From Acanthornis magna (lineage: Eukaryota > Chordata > Aves > Passeriformes > Acanthizidae): a stretch of 64,000 bases of DNA. The notes under the pieces are model-generated. The model was not told the DNA's origin. It worked only from the letters and a program-made list of their open reading frames with translations, and searched no databases. A program made the translations under genes and the position numbers. Shown piece by piece: positions 36,307-48,585 of this stretch (the stretch's first letter is position 1; each line of letters starts with the position of its first letter). Location: contig JAWUZG010000176.1 in NCBI GenBank assembly GCA_036785705.1, forward strand, positions 607,473 to 671,472, in the 5' to 3' direction.

Positions 36307-39300
36307 ATTGCTAAGTGCCACAAAAAAAGATTCCCTGAATTACTCAATTTCTTAACACTGAAATATAATTATAAGTTATTATTATAGCACAGAAAAATTA
36401 AATAGCTTTCTAGACTTGGTAGCTTACTAATTTTCTGAAATTTCTGTGTACATGGTTATCTACCACTGTTGATATTTTTGAGCAACATATGACAAGGTAG
36501 GTGTTGAATCAATTTAGTAAAAGTTCTTCAGTAACTCTCATGAAGCTGGAGTTGAAATCACAGTTATTCATTAGCAATTTATACACAAACAAAATACATA
36601 TTTTCTGGTTTATTTTGGAAAATCTTGCATAGCCAGATATTTTTTTAAATATTTTCTTTTTAAATAGAGGATGCATCATTTCTTATTACAGTTTCCTCAC
36701 AGGATACCCAAGTCTGTTGGACTTACCCACCTTTCTGAAAGACTTCTGTAAGAGTGTCCCCTAGTTTTCCGTGGGGGACAAACATTGCCAGATGACTAGC
36801 TCCACAACTTTTCCCCAGGGGGTTTAAGTTCTTGGTCCTTCTGACTAAGTCTTTGTTTCTAGACCACCATATAGAGCATGTACAGAAGAAGTTTAATTTT
36901 TATAGGCTGACCCAAGTCATGGACCTGAGCCCCTGCAGTGTGGCTGCAGGGTAGGCCAGTGAGAAAATCACTGCAGCCCTTCACAGGTTTGGAGTATAGA
37001 GGCTGCAGACACACTGAGAGAGCTTTTCAGACCCTGGGAAAGGCCATCTGATGCTAAGCAGGTGTCTCTGAATGAGGAGGTGCTGCTGTGTCCATGAAAG
37101 GTGAGCCCTTGTCCCCACACGCATCTCTCTGCACTGTGGTGAGGGGCGAGAGTGAAAACCAAATCCTTACTGTGGGCTGAACACAGTGTCACATTCAGTC
37201 AAGAAACAGCTCACTAAATTTATACCAACTATGACACTTCTTCTATGTTCTTAATTCACACTACAATTGTTTTTGAATATTCATATTAAAAAAAAAAAAC
37301 TTCCTGTGAAACATGGTAAACATAGCTTATCAGGAGGTTTCTTCACTTCATATTCCTAAATCTATTTCTTTATTATCACCCAGAGTACACTGGCCTGAAA
37401 AGGTGAAGAAGTATAAAATTTGAAAAAATATTGTCTTCTTAGCAGCAAAACTCATGAATAGCCCCGGGGATTAAATAAATATATTGGGTAGCCTGGAGTA
37501 AACAGATAAACTTTATCTATTTCGGAACACATATGATCAATAACAGAAAGTAAGAGATGTGAGTGATTCTTTTCTTTTCACTTTTATCTAAATGTAATGT
37601 GAATTCTGCATTTCTGTCACTGCAAAATTCGCATTTTGCTTGTCCAATCTGTTGGTATATCTGTAAACATGGGCCACCAATATCCTGATAATTAGGCTTC
37701 AGTTAACAGGTCATTCATCTTAATCTAGGAAAGTAGAACTAAGCAGGATTTCCTCCCAAGACAGCAACATGTATTCCATTCTCAGACTAAATACAACTGC
37801 TGAAATCCTGACAATTTCTGCAGGTTAACTGAAAGAAGGGGGAAGGAGATGAGAAGAACTGGTTTATAAGATGACATGGTTCATAAATTAAACTGTTTTA
37901 AAAAAGTTATTTTCCAGAACCTATAAAATATTTTTTTATTTGTTTTACTTTTTCAAGTAACTTTTAGTTACTAGAATAAAAAAGGAATAATATGTCATGC
38001 TCAGACTCTTCACAGGTCTGTCAAAAAGGTCTTATAAATAATTGATTTATTGTGAATTTTCCTGTGGTAAGTAGTTATAATTTCAATGAACTGTCATTTA
38101 AATAAAATAAAGTTTCAGATTCTTCATTCCGTTCTGTATTTTAGATCTCTTTATTATTTGAGGCAAATATAAATGGTCTTTTTTTGCAATATCTTCCTCT
38201 TTGAGTCTCTTTTTCAATTATTTTGTGTTCTAAATCTAATTTATTCTCTTGTGACAAATGCTCAAAATATAAACATCATACTGTTTGGTTTTATAGGCAG
38301 ATGGGGGCTTTGCGCTTGCTTGTTAATTCACATATGTTCTAAAAATGTTCTAAAAATGAATGTGGTAAATTTCTATCTACAATACTTCACTCTCAGCAAA
38401 TCCTTCTTTCTTTTTTTAAAATGTAAGGCAGCAGATTTTACTGAAGTGGAAATGTAAATTTATTTTTTTATTTTGTCTCATTATTTTTCATTTTATTTCT
38501 TGCCAATTTGAAAGGAAATATTGAATTAAGTTCTATGTTACTTGTAATTTTCCTTGAAAAAGTAAGTAGTGTAACTCAGACTATTCATTCCATATAGCTG
38601 ACTACTAGATCATCTGATGTAATTTTCTTCAAATTGTTAATATTCTTTTAGGTTGCTTTAACTGCATGTGGATCCTAAAGAAAATCTTGAAATTCTTCAG
38701 GTCACTTAGGGATTTTTTTTTTTTTTACTTTAAACAATGTTTTAGCATTTTAATTTTTGTGACAAAAATGACAAAGCATATGTAGTGCTTTCAGGAAATT
38801 AAATTTAATCTATCTTATATGAAATTTTTCAGCATAAGATGTGATCTTCATTAACAACTTTATCAGACAGGTTATCAGCAATTTCATTTGCAGTAATTCA
38901 CAGTAAAGTTACTGTAAGTAATTTTATTCACTGAAAATTCTCTTAAGTCCTTTAAAAATATTTATTCTATTCCACTTTAATTAGAATTTGTTCTCCAATC
39001 AGATGTCATCTGCCTGGATCCACCAATAGAAGCATCTTATATGACATGTATTTAGATTTCTGACTTCACAATTTACTTTACTCCCACCCTCACATCTGTT
39101 CTTTTTTGTGTTGTCTGTCTCATTATTTTGTCGAGTTCTTTATATACTACATTCATTCCAACTCTGGTCTCCTTATTTCCTTGTAAATGCCACCCAAAGT
39201 CCATAATACAGACATGGTAATGATTTACTTTTGAATTTTTTAATGTTATTTTTATGAACAATGAATATTAGCGTGTTTTTCTACAGCACTTATAGTTCAA

Positions 39301-40339
39301 TGGCTGCAGCTCTGTATGGAACCAATCATCTTCTGCGGCTGGTGGTACATTGCAACATCAAAACCAATATTTTTGTCAAGCCTAGTGATCTTATTTAATG
39401 AATGAGGATACGTAGGATGCATTGTAGCTCTGGAAATGTGGATGTCTTTATATCCTATTACCAATAGCAGACCAAAACCTGATGAGTCCTGTTAAAAACC
39501 AATGTTATATTAATCTACCGTAAAATTTCTGGAATTTAATAGCATCAGCTGAGGAGTTAAGCTGGAGTTGGGCAGCACAGTTTCTTTTCAGAAAATAAGT
39601 AGTTCAACAACTCAGAGACAGAGCAGTTTATGTTCACCTCAAGAGAATATAAATTAATAAAAATCTGCCCTTTCCATGAACATCACTATCAAAATGCATA
39701 TGCAGATGATTTTTTTATAACAAAGAGCCAACAAAATTGTTGTTGGCTAATAATTTAAACTTCTCTTATAAATTAAAGAGAAAAACATAGTTAGGAACAG
39801 GTTTCCTATTATTCAGTGACAAGGGGTGATCTCCCTTGGAGTAAAACTAATGATTACAATTTCCAGGAATGTTAAAAGTTTGGACAAAATATTCTACAAT
39901 AGTTAATGCTGGTAAAATCTCTTAGTTTTGTAAAAACACCACTGAATATTTGTGCCAACCAGAAGGTCTACAGAAGGCCAAGTATTTTACATTTGTCATG
40001 GGGAAAACCTTTTTCTTTTCTTGATATTTTGCCATAAATTTTCCCATGTTTCAATCAACTTATCCATGCATATTTGCATATTCCTATCATACTTGTAAGT
40101 CACTGACTGGTGGATCAGTCACGTAATGGGATAAGAAGGAAAAGGGAAGATAGAGTTATTTTTATTTCTATACATTGTTTGGCTGGCTCAGATATTTTGT
40201 GTTTTGAGTTTTTATATAAAGGGGAAAATATTCTTGATAAATATTCATGAGTCAGCCTGCTTTTCTACCCTCTCTACTGGAATGGCCCCTGCCAAATGTT
40301 TTACAGACAAAATCTCAAGAAAAAAGTACTCTGTAGCGA
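36307..40339. other. Mostly AT-rich DNA, no gene seen
   Basis: A GC-richer block at 36680-37195 differs from its surroundings and may be an old insertion, but I cannot place it. A small perfect 9-bp inverted repeat (AGCCAACAA/TTGTTGGCT) lies at 39726-39748. Confidence 0.4.
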
Positions 40340-41102
40340 TAAGATGTCCTACAGAGCAACCTTGAAAGGCTCAAGAGGGCCCATGTGACATTCCTAAAGT
40401 TCAGCCAGGTTAAGAGCAAGGTCCTGCAACTGGTTTGGGTGCCATACCTGGTACAAATACAGACTGACAGATTAATTGATTGAGATAAGCCCTTCAGAAA
40501 AGGAACTGGGGGGATTGGTGGAGGAAAACTTCATTATGATCCAGCAATGTGTACTTGCATATCAGAAAGCCAGCAACATCCTGGGCAAGACCATCCGCTC
40601 GAGAGAGGTGAATCAAGAAAATACATGGGCCAATTCAGCTAGGTGGGACCCTGGGAGGAGGGTCACAAAAGTGACCAAAGAGGTGGAATATTTTGCCTAC
40701 GAAAAAAGGGTGGAGAGATGAGGCTATTCACTTGGAGAAGGCTGGGGCCAGACCTTATGACAGACTTTCAAAATACAAATAAATAAGATAGGTAGGTAGA
40801 TAGATACATAAACACATAGATAGATAAAGAGTTTTTATCAAAGCATGTAGTGTCAGGACAAGAAGCAATGATTTTAAACCAAAAGAGTGTCAATCTAGAT
40901 TAAATATAAAGGAGAACTTCTCTGCTATGTGAGTGGTGAAATACAGGAACAGGACCCATCATTGACAGTGATCAGGGTCAGGTTGGATGGGGCTTTGAGC
41001 AGCCTGGTCTCGTGACAGATGTCTCCATCTATGGCAAGTGGGTTGGGCTGGATGGACTTTGAAGGTGCTTTTCAAGCCAAACCATTTTATGATCCTGTGA
41101 TT
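40340..41102 (+). mobile_element. CR1 LINE 3' portion with internal GATA microsatellite
   Basis: CR1 3' blocks are readable in order: 'gatccagcaatgtgtacttgc', 'gccagcaacatcctgggc', 'gtcaggttggatggggc' and the terminal 'aaccattttatgatcc'. A TAGA/GATA-type tract at about 40783-40830 interrupts the element. Confidence 0.8.
40783..40830. repeat. Imperfect GATA-type tetranucleotide repeat
   Basis: Several TAGG/TAGA and ATAGATAGATA units occur within the CR1 copy. Confidence 0.7.
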
Positions 41103-41342
41103 ATGCTTTGAAGCATATTCTTTTTTTCTTCAGCTTAGAACTAAATAACTTTTTTGTCCACCATTTTTCTGGATATAACAAAATACTGAAAACACTGATG
41201 TCACAGCATTCTACAACCACTAAAAAATTATGACCCCTACAACCGATTTTCTTACAGGAGTCCATATGCACATATAAGTACAAATTATTTTCCTATTGTA
41301 GTATACTGCTGTGTCAATGTTTTTGATCTTTTGTATTTTGTT

Positions 41343-41388
41343 AATATATATAAATAAAAATAGAAATACATACATATATATATATATC
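41343..41388. repeat. AT-rich/TA microsatellite
   Basis: Alternating TA runs are joined by A-rich interruptions. Confidence 0.8.
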
Positions 41389-41513
41389 TCCATGAAAATA
41401 TGTATCTATATTTTTTAAAAAAATTATTTTGGTAATAATGATAAATTTTGAAGTTCATTTTGGTGGAACTAATATGGCATTTACCAAAACACACTATTAA
41501 TGCTGTAGGTTAA

Positions 41514-42091
41514 TATGCTGGTTTTGGCTGGGGTAGAGTTAACTTTCTTCACAGTGGCTGGTCTGGGGTTGTGTTTTGGATTTGTGCCGAACCCAGGGTT
41601 CATAATTCAGAGATGTTTTTGTTATTGCTGAGCAGGGATTGCACAGAGCCAAGGCTGTTACTGTTTTTTGTACGGCTGCACTGGTGAGGGGTGTGTGGGA
41701 GTTTGGGAGGGAACACAGCCAGGACAGGCGACCCCAACTGACCACAGGGATGCTCCAGACTGTGATTTCACACGCAGTGTATAAAGTGGGGGAAGAAGGA
41801 AGGGGAGCACATTTGGAGCGATTGTTGTCTTCCCAAGTCACCATCAGTGTGATGGGGCCCTGCTCAGCTGGGGATGGCTGAGCACCTGCCCAGCCATGGA
41901 AAACAGGGAATTCATTCCTTGTTCTGCTTTGCTCGTGTGCATAGCCTTTGCTTTCCCTATTAAACTCTCTCTAGCTCAGGCTGTGGGCTTTGTAACTTTT
42001 ACCCTTGCAATTTTCTCCCTGATCCTGCTGGTGCAGGAGTGAGTGAGCAGCTGCGTGCGGCTGGGCTGCCAGCTGGGGTTAGACCCTGACA
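41514..42091 (+). mobile_element. ERVL-type avian solo LTR, plus orientation
   Basis: The element starts TATGCTGGTTTTGGCTGGGG and ends GACCCTGACA. It carries TATAAA at 41780-41785, a purine-rich GGGGGAAGAAGGAAGG block after it, ATTAAA at 41959-41964 and a 'tttacccttgcaatt' tail, matching the avian LTR that begins TGTACTGG-TTTGGCTGGG. The possible 5-bp flanks (GTTAA and GTTCC) match at only three positions, so the duplication is not secure. No internal retroviral region adjoins. Confidence 0.75.
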
Positions 42092-42096
42092 GTTCC

Positions 42097-45000
42097 TTAA
42101 CTGCAGAAGAAAGGCTGTTTATCACAAAATTATTAATCAAAATCAAATTTTCTGAGGCAAAGGTGTTTGATTTCATTATTTTTCCTAGTTCCTTGTGGTT
42201 TTTGTTTTTTTATTAAATTCTGTATGTTAAGAGAAAAATCTCTGTATAATTAATCTTTCTTTCAATATGGCACTTTAGGATTACCTATTTTTAGCATTTA
42301 TAAAGAACATTTAAGCATATGCACCAATTAGGACACACGCTATTCAACAAGCCATTTAATTATGTGAATTAATCATAATCATTTCAACAAACTCATGGGT
42401 ATGGTTAAAATAGGAATAAAGCTGGACCAAGAAGAAAATACAGAAACTGGCCTGTTAGGTGCAACAAAGTCTATTGTTAAAGTCTTGGCATTGGAAAATA
42501 TTTTCTGACTCTCTGACAGAATCTGTAACCCTGAATCATCTGGACACTAGAAAAATTGCACATCTCTGAACAGAATTAAACCACAAACAAACAAATCTCA
42601 GAGACTATCAGACTTATATGTCAGCAAAAGTTAGTCAATAAGTAATGTCTCTGAAAACTGATTCATTTCAGGACCTTGAAGATTTTATTCAGGACTTCTG
42701 GATATCCTATCTTTTCAACACCTGGGCCCAAGAAGCTGTTTTGGCATAGGGAGAGATGAGTTGTAAAGAGGTACACAATTGTATTCTTTTGCTTAAAAAT
42801 TACAAAGCTTTGTGGTTTTGCCTACTCTCCTCCTTTATAGTTTTATATTCTAGTGTACTCCAGTATAGTATAATCTATGCAATTGACTTCTCTGCCTCAA
42901 GTAACTCATCAGTCTCCTCAACCACCCCAAACACCAAACTGTATTTGATGCACTTTGAGCTAAAATGCAGAGTTGTGTTTTGTGTGAAACCTGGTCTTTC
43001 TAGCACTCCTTGGGAGTTTTCAGAATAAGGACTCTATGACTCAAATGGATTTGAAGTTACTCTACCCCCTCTACTCCAATCTTGTGAGACCACAAGGTAA
43101 GACAGGGGACCTGTCGGAATGAGTCCACAGGAGAGACACTAAGGTGAACACCCACCTCTCTTCTCTGCACTTCAAAAATCTGACTTATATGCTGCGTCCA
43201 TCTCAGGGCTCTCCAGAACAAGTGAAACATGAGCCAATTAGACTGGGTCTGGAGGAAGGTTACAAAATTATATGAGTGTTATTCCAGAATCTTGCTACAG
43301 CAATGATTATACTCTTTGTGTCCGTAGTGACATCTTCACTGGTGCAGCGCATTCCACACAAAAGTATTTAGAACTTTTCTTCAGTTTAGGAAAGAGAGAC
43401 TAGGTAATTATTTCCAAAGATTAAATATCTGGTATTTCTTGTAAAAAACTGTGGTAGTGGTTCAATGTTGCTCTTTGTGTCTAGAGAATAATTGGTAGTG
43501 GAAAACAATCAAACATAAGGAGCAAAGTATATGTTTGTTTTGGGGTTTTTTTCCCACAAATCTTTTTGGGTTTAGCATCATTTACAGAAAACCACATTGT
43601 ATTATAAATATCATTATTGTGTACTAAGTAAACCAACCAAGAGAAAAGCCTTTAAGTTGGTCAGAAAAAAAATCAGGAAAATCAAAACTTAAAATGAATA
43701 ACAGCTTTCAGGCATTTATTTCAGGCAAGATTTAGCTAACATCTCTTCAGCTGCCCCATTTTAGCAGTCTCATAACTCTTAACTCCTGAATGAGGCCTGA
43801 GCGCTTGAAAAAATTGTGTAAGAAAGCAATCATAAGGGTTTTTCAGGCAACTGTTGCTGCATATTCTTTCTCTACGTCTATTTTTTAAAGTTCACTCTTC
43901 TGCAATCTGTTTTTGTGTGCGTACAAACACAATTAGTAACCTAAAAGTCATATTTTCCCAAGTGCTACATACCATGAACATAAGAATTTTAGAACTATTT
44001 TTCAGCTTTAAGGTTTTTCAATGCTATACAAATCAACACTAACATGGCAGTCCCTACATCCCTACTCAAATAATTTCAGTTTTCAGTGGTGATTAATAAG
44101 GATTCCTCAGATGAATAAAAAAATTCAGGATGGAGATTTCAGGCATTTTCTTCTTTGTCAAAGGACTATCAAGGAATTTCCCCTTTAAAGTAGACAATAA
44201 CAGTTATAGTTGACGGTTCAGGGAAAAGGTTGAGGATGTTAAGAGCAGTTCCTGCTGAACATTGCAAAAGTGAAGTCTTATGCCTCTTTCCTATTAATTT
44301 TCATTTTGAAGGAAAAAACCCCATAGATTTCAGAGTCATCCAGGCCTTGCAGAATCTAAAGACAACTCAATACTAGTCAGATGGCATAGCCAAATTATTT
44401 TGGAGATTAAGTGCAAATATATTCAACCATAAACCCAAAGGGCAATTTTCATTTAAAAAAAAGACTTCATAAGTGTGCTAATATGTCAGTCAATCACTTT
44501 GTATGTGTGTCAATTGTTGCTTGAGTAAGAACTGTTTAAGAATGAAAAATCTGGCTGGACAGGTGCCCAGATGAATATTTTCTAGTTATAGTTCCTGAAG
44601 CACTAAATAATACTAATCTGCTTCTGAGTACTTATTGGTACAATTTGAGCAAGAATTATTTGATCAGTGCTTCTGTTGTTTGGTTGTTTTCAATTGTAAA
44701 ATTGATTTTTACATTTTATTATGTCATTCATCAACAAATATGAAGAGTAGAAGTTTCTTGTGCGCTTCTGCAGTGCTTGGTACAGCTTGAGCTCTTGTAT
44801 CATTTGAATACTAAATTAAATAAAACTAATTCTTATTAAGAACAACACTAATAATATTGTTATTGAAGCACTAGATTTGTGTGGTCCTGTCCTGATGCTG
44901 GATACTCTCAGAGATGCTTTGCTTAAGAAGAATCCTGCTGTCTTTCATTCTTGGCTGCTAAAAGCCAACTTTAAATACAAAATTTGAAGAGTTTAGAGGA

Positions 45001-46786
45001 TTTTCATATATTTCTGGTAGCTTTTATCAGTGAAAGAATATATTTATTAGCACTGGAAAACCAGTTGTGAATGCAGTATACAAAAATTCAAACATCAGCT
45101 TAAATGCTTATTGTTCTTCTCAAGTAAATCACTCTATGGTGGGTTCTATACAAGACCATAAGCCTTCAGGATTATGATTCTAAAAGTAACTTTAACTTCT
45201 TAATCTATTATAGAAATCTAACTTTTAGAAGGATCTAGAAATTTCACAAAATATTTCTAGAAGCATATCCTGGAGAACAGAGGGAATCAAGGCTAGTTCT
45301 CTGATTAAATTTGTCATTAATTTTATTAATTCATGAAAATAGGTGAATTTGCCATTTGTACAGATGGCTAGCATATTAATATTTTTCCCCTCTTCATTAG
45401 AGTGAGAAATATTTACTATTTTAGCCTGATTCAAAAGGTAATTAAGGCTTAACTTCTCTGTGTTGCATTTTACATTGGCCAGACATTGTGTAAGGCTGCA
45501 GTACCATGATTTAGGGACATCCATGCTTGCTGAAATTCCCACATCTTTCCAACTGAGCATCTCCTATCATTTGGCTGAGCTGGAATTAAATGAATAAACA
45601 AGCCATTAGTAAAAGTTATAAGTGGTATTTATAACATAAGCTGGCTCATTTGTGTATAACACAGACGTATTACTAGGTTAGAGAAGCAAATCGAACAGGA
45701 TTCATAAGAAAAGCAATAGAGTGCAGCTACACCATCATTATGCAGCTGTGCAAATTGTGGTTCACCTACACATTGATTATAGAATGCAGTGCTGTTTTCT
45801 TAATTTTAAAAAGCATAGATAAAGTAGCCTGGAAAGACTTCTTTTTTTAGGCAATAATATCAATAAAATATAACATAAACGGTATTTCAGTGAGTAAAAC
45901 TTACAAATAAGCTGAGTCTTACTCCTGAAAAAAGGACATCTGAGAGGTCTAAGACCTAATAGAACACATACAAAATATATTATCAATATGTTTAAGTTCA
46001 GGGAAGACCACTGAAGATTCTCCTTCTTTGAGAACAAATTACCATCAAACAGAACTAAAAAAAGATAAGTTCACCAAGACAGAAAGAGGTAGTTAATTCA
46101 TTGAAAGGCACATTACTAGCCACAGTCCTTACAAAAGGAGAAAAAGCATGTGTGCCTCATTACTTTTATTTTGTCCGTAGCATGCATTTAGGGCAATGGC
46201 TTGGAAACAGTGCACTGATTTGAGTAGACACTCAGTGTGATCCTCTGTGCACTCATCCATCCAGAAATCTTTTGGCTTCTCTTATCCATCCAGTGATCTT
46301 CTGACACTGAGACAATGAAAATGAGGTGGGGAAGGAACTCTTTCAAATTGCCTGACTACTTATACTTATGGGAAATTTTGTCACAAATCTTTTCTTCTTT
46401 AGAATATACTAACACCCAAATAATTATTTCTATACTATTAAATGCTACAAACTTTAACTACTATGTGCACTTGCCATAAAAATTTGAATGTCAGTAGTGT
46501 AAAAAGTATCAGTTTTGCTACCACTTTTTCTTTTCCTATTAATTTCTTTATTCTACACAGAGCATAAGTGATGCCAACACTTAGAATTTTAAATCTAAAA
46601 TTGCCAGTCCACAAAATGGTACAAATGACTGAGCCACTTACAGATCCCATCCATATCTGTATCATACCATATCTGTATCTTACTGATAAATTAGTCTGTG
46701 TGATGGTAGTAATGACAAGAGCATTGTATTTGAAAAGTCATGGCAGAGCTGTAAAATTCCCAGTTCCTGGAAAAAAGGGAATTATA
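42097..46786. other. AT-rich DNA, no gene seen
   Basis: Only short open frames occur, the longest 111 codons at 45225-45560. A very decayed CR1-like patch lies near 43175-43275. Confidence 0.45.
43175..43275 (+). mobile_element. Very decayed CR1-like fragment
   Basis: The phrase pattern 'gggctctccagaacaag...gagactgggtctggaggaaggttacaaaattat' parallels the CR1 segment 'tggggtccccagcacaaaaagac...gggtccagaggagg' seen at 48100-48165. Identity is weak. Confidence 0.4.
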
Positions 46787-48585
46787 ACCACCTATTTTTT
46801 AAAAAGGAAAGTAGAAAGAGCTGAGGAACAACAGGCCAGTCAGTTTCACCTCTGTGTTCAGCAAGATCATGGAGCAGATCCCCATGGAGCCTGTGCTAGG
46901 GTACATAGGAAACAGAGAGGGGATTGGTGCCTGCCAACGTGGTTTCTCTAAGGGCATATCATGCCTGACAAACTTGGTGGGCTTCTGTGAAGAGCATTGC
47001 TGGTTAAGGGAACAGGAACTGATGTCTAGATGGACTTGACTGGTGTCTCTAAACTGGAGAGGCATGGACTTGACAGGTGGACCATCCAGAGAGTAAAGAA
47101 TGGACTGGATGGTCACCCTCAAAAAGTTACTGTCAGTGTTTGGGTAGAGATTAGCAATGAAGGGTGTCCTTCTGTGGTCTGTATCGGGACCAGTGTTATC
47201 TCTTCTGGGGGCATGGACAGTGGGGTAACGTGGGGTGGTGGTGGGGTGAGATTAGGTCCTCTGCGTGTTCCAGAAGTGTCTCGATTGCTCAGACAGACAC
47301 TCCCGGCTGATGCTACACTTTGCACACCGTGCAAACAGACCTTTTCTCCCACCCGTTCCTGTGGATTGCACAGTCACACACACCCCAGAGCCTCTGATTA
47401 GCTCAGCGTTACCAGAGACAAGGAACTCAGAGAGCTCAGTCATGTTTCTGAGTTTCTGAAGGTTTATTCTTCAAAAGGGTCCAGCCATGAAAGAGAAAGA
47501 ATGGCTGTGAGTGGCCATTCTTATAAAGGTCTGGGGCCAATAGGGTTGGGGAGAAGGTGGGGAGATACATCCACAACCAATGGGAAGAAGGGAGGGGTGG
47601 AGTCAGGGACCAGGTCAAGGCCAATCAACATAGGGAGATTAACAAAACCTTGGGGAGAGACCATTTAGCACCCAGGGAGTATTTCTGCTATCTTAGGACC
47701 TTTTGGCTCCCCGGTACTCTCAAGATGGTTGAGACCACCACAACAGTGGTGTTGTGTGTACACTCAACACACCTGTGGATGACCCCAGGCTTAGTAGTGT
47801 AGGTACTCCAGAGGGAAGGAATGCCCATCAGATGTACATTGACAAACAAGGGAGGTGGGCCCATGCTAACCTTCAACAAGGCCTAGTGGAAGGTCAGGGC
47901 AAGCATGGAGACAGCCTGGCTCATGATTAGATTGGGAGCAGAACTGCCAAGAAGGACCTCAGGGGAATGCTGGATGAAAATCTGAATATGTCCTGGCAAT
48001 GTGTGCTTGCGGACAAATCACATCTTGGGCTGCAGGTCAAGGGAGGTGATTTTATCCCTCTATGCCTACCCTGTGAGACCCCACCTGGAGCACTGAGTCC
48101 AGCTCTGGGGTCCCCAGCACAAAAAGACATAGACCTGCTTGAGTGGGTCCAGAGGAGGCCCACAAAAATTATCAGGGAGTCACATTTTCTGTGGAGAAAG
48201 ACTGAGAGATTTGGAATTGTTCAGCCTGGAGAAGAGAAGGCTCCAGGGAGAACTTAAGGCAGCCTTGCAGTACCTAAACAGGGCTTACAGGGAAGGTGAC
48301 AACAGATTTTATCAAAGATTGTGCTTATAGGACAAGGGGTTTCAGTTTTAAACTGGAAGGGGTTAGATGTAGATTAGACATTGGGAACAAATTCTATACC
48401 CAGAGAGCAGGAAATCACTGGAACAGCTTTCTCAGGGAACCTGTGGATGCTCCCTCCCTGCAGTTGTTCAAAGCCAGTTGCAAGAGTCTGACTAATCTAA
48501 TCTAGTGATCGTATCCTTGCACTTGACAGGGGGATTGGAACTAGATGATTTTTAATTCTAATTCATTCTATGATTAATATAGCAC
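46787..48585 (+). mobile_element. CR1 LINE (RT part to 3' end), split by an ERVK-like LTR
   Basis: Before the LTR the sequence carries CR1 reverse-transcriptase-region blocks ('agcaagatcatggagcagat', 'gcatatcatgcctgacaaac'), with a short frame containing GACQRGFSKGISCLTNL, comparable with the CR1 QHGFTKGKSCLTNL motif. After the LTR the rest of the 3' part continues from about 47880 ('cctggagaagagaaggctcc', 'gattggaactagatgattttt') to the CR1 end near 48580. Stops and indels show it is inactive. Confidence 0.85.
47226..47745 (-). mobile_element. ERVK-like (class II) solo LTR, copy 2, nested in CR1
   Basis: This 520-bp element matches copy 1 (18190-18729) along its length, with the same CACAACA/TAACG termini on the plus strand. 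The 6-bp flanks are GTGGGG (47220-47225) and GTGGTG (47746-47751), one mismatch. On the minus strand it has a clear CTTTATAAG TATA box (47528-47520), AATAAA at 47468-47463 and ATTGG elements upstream. It inserted into an existing CR1. Confidence 0.8.
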
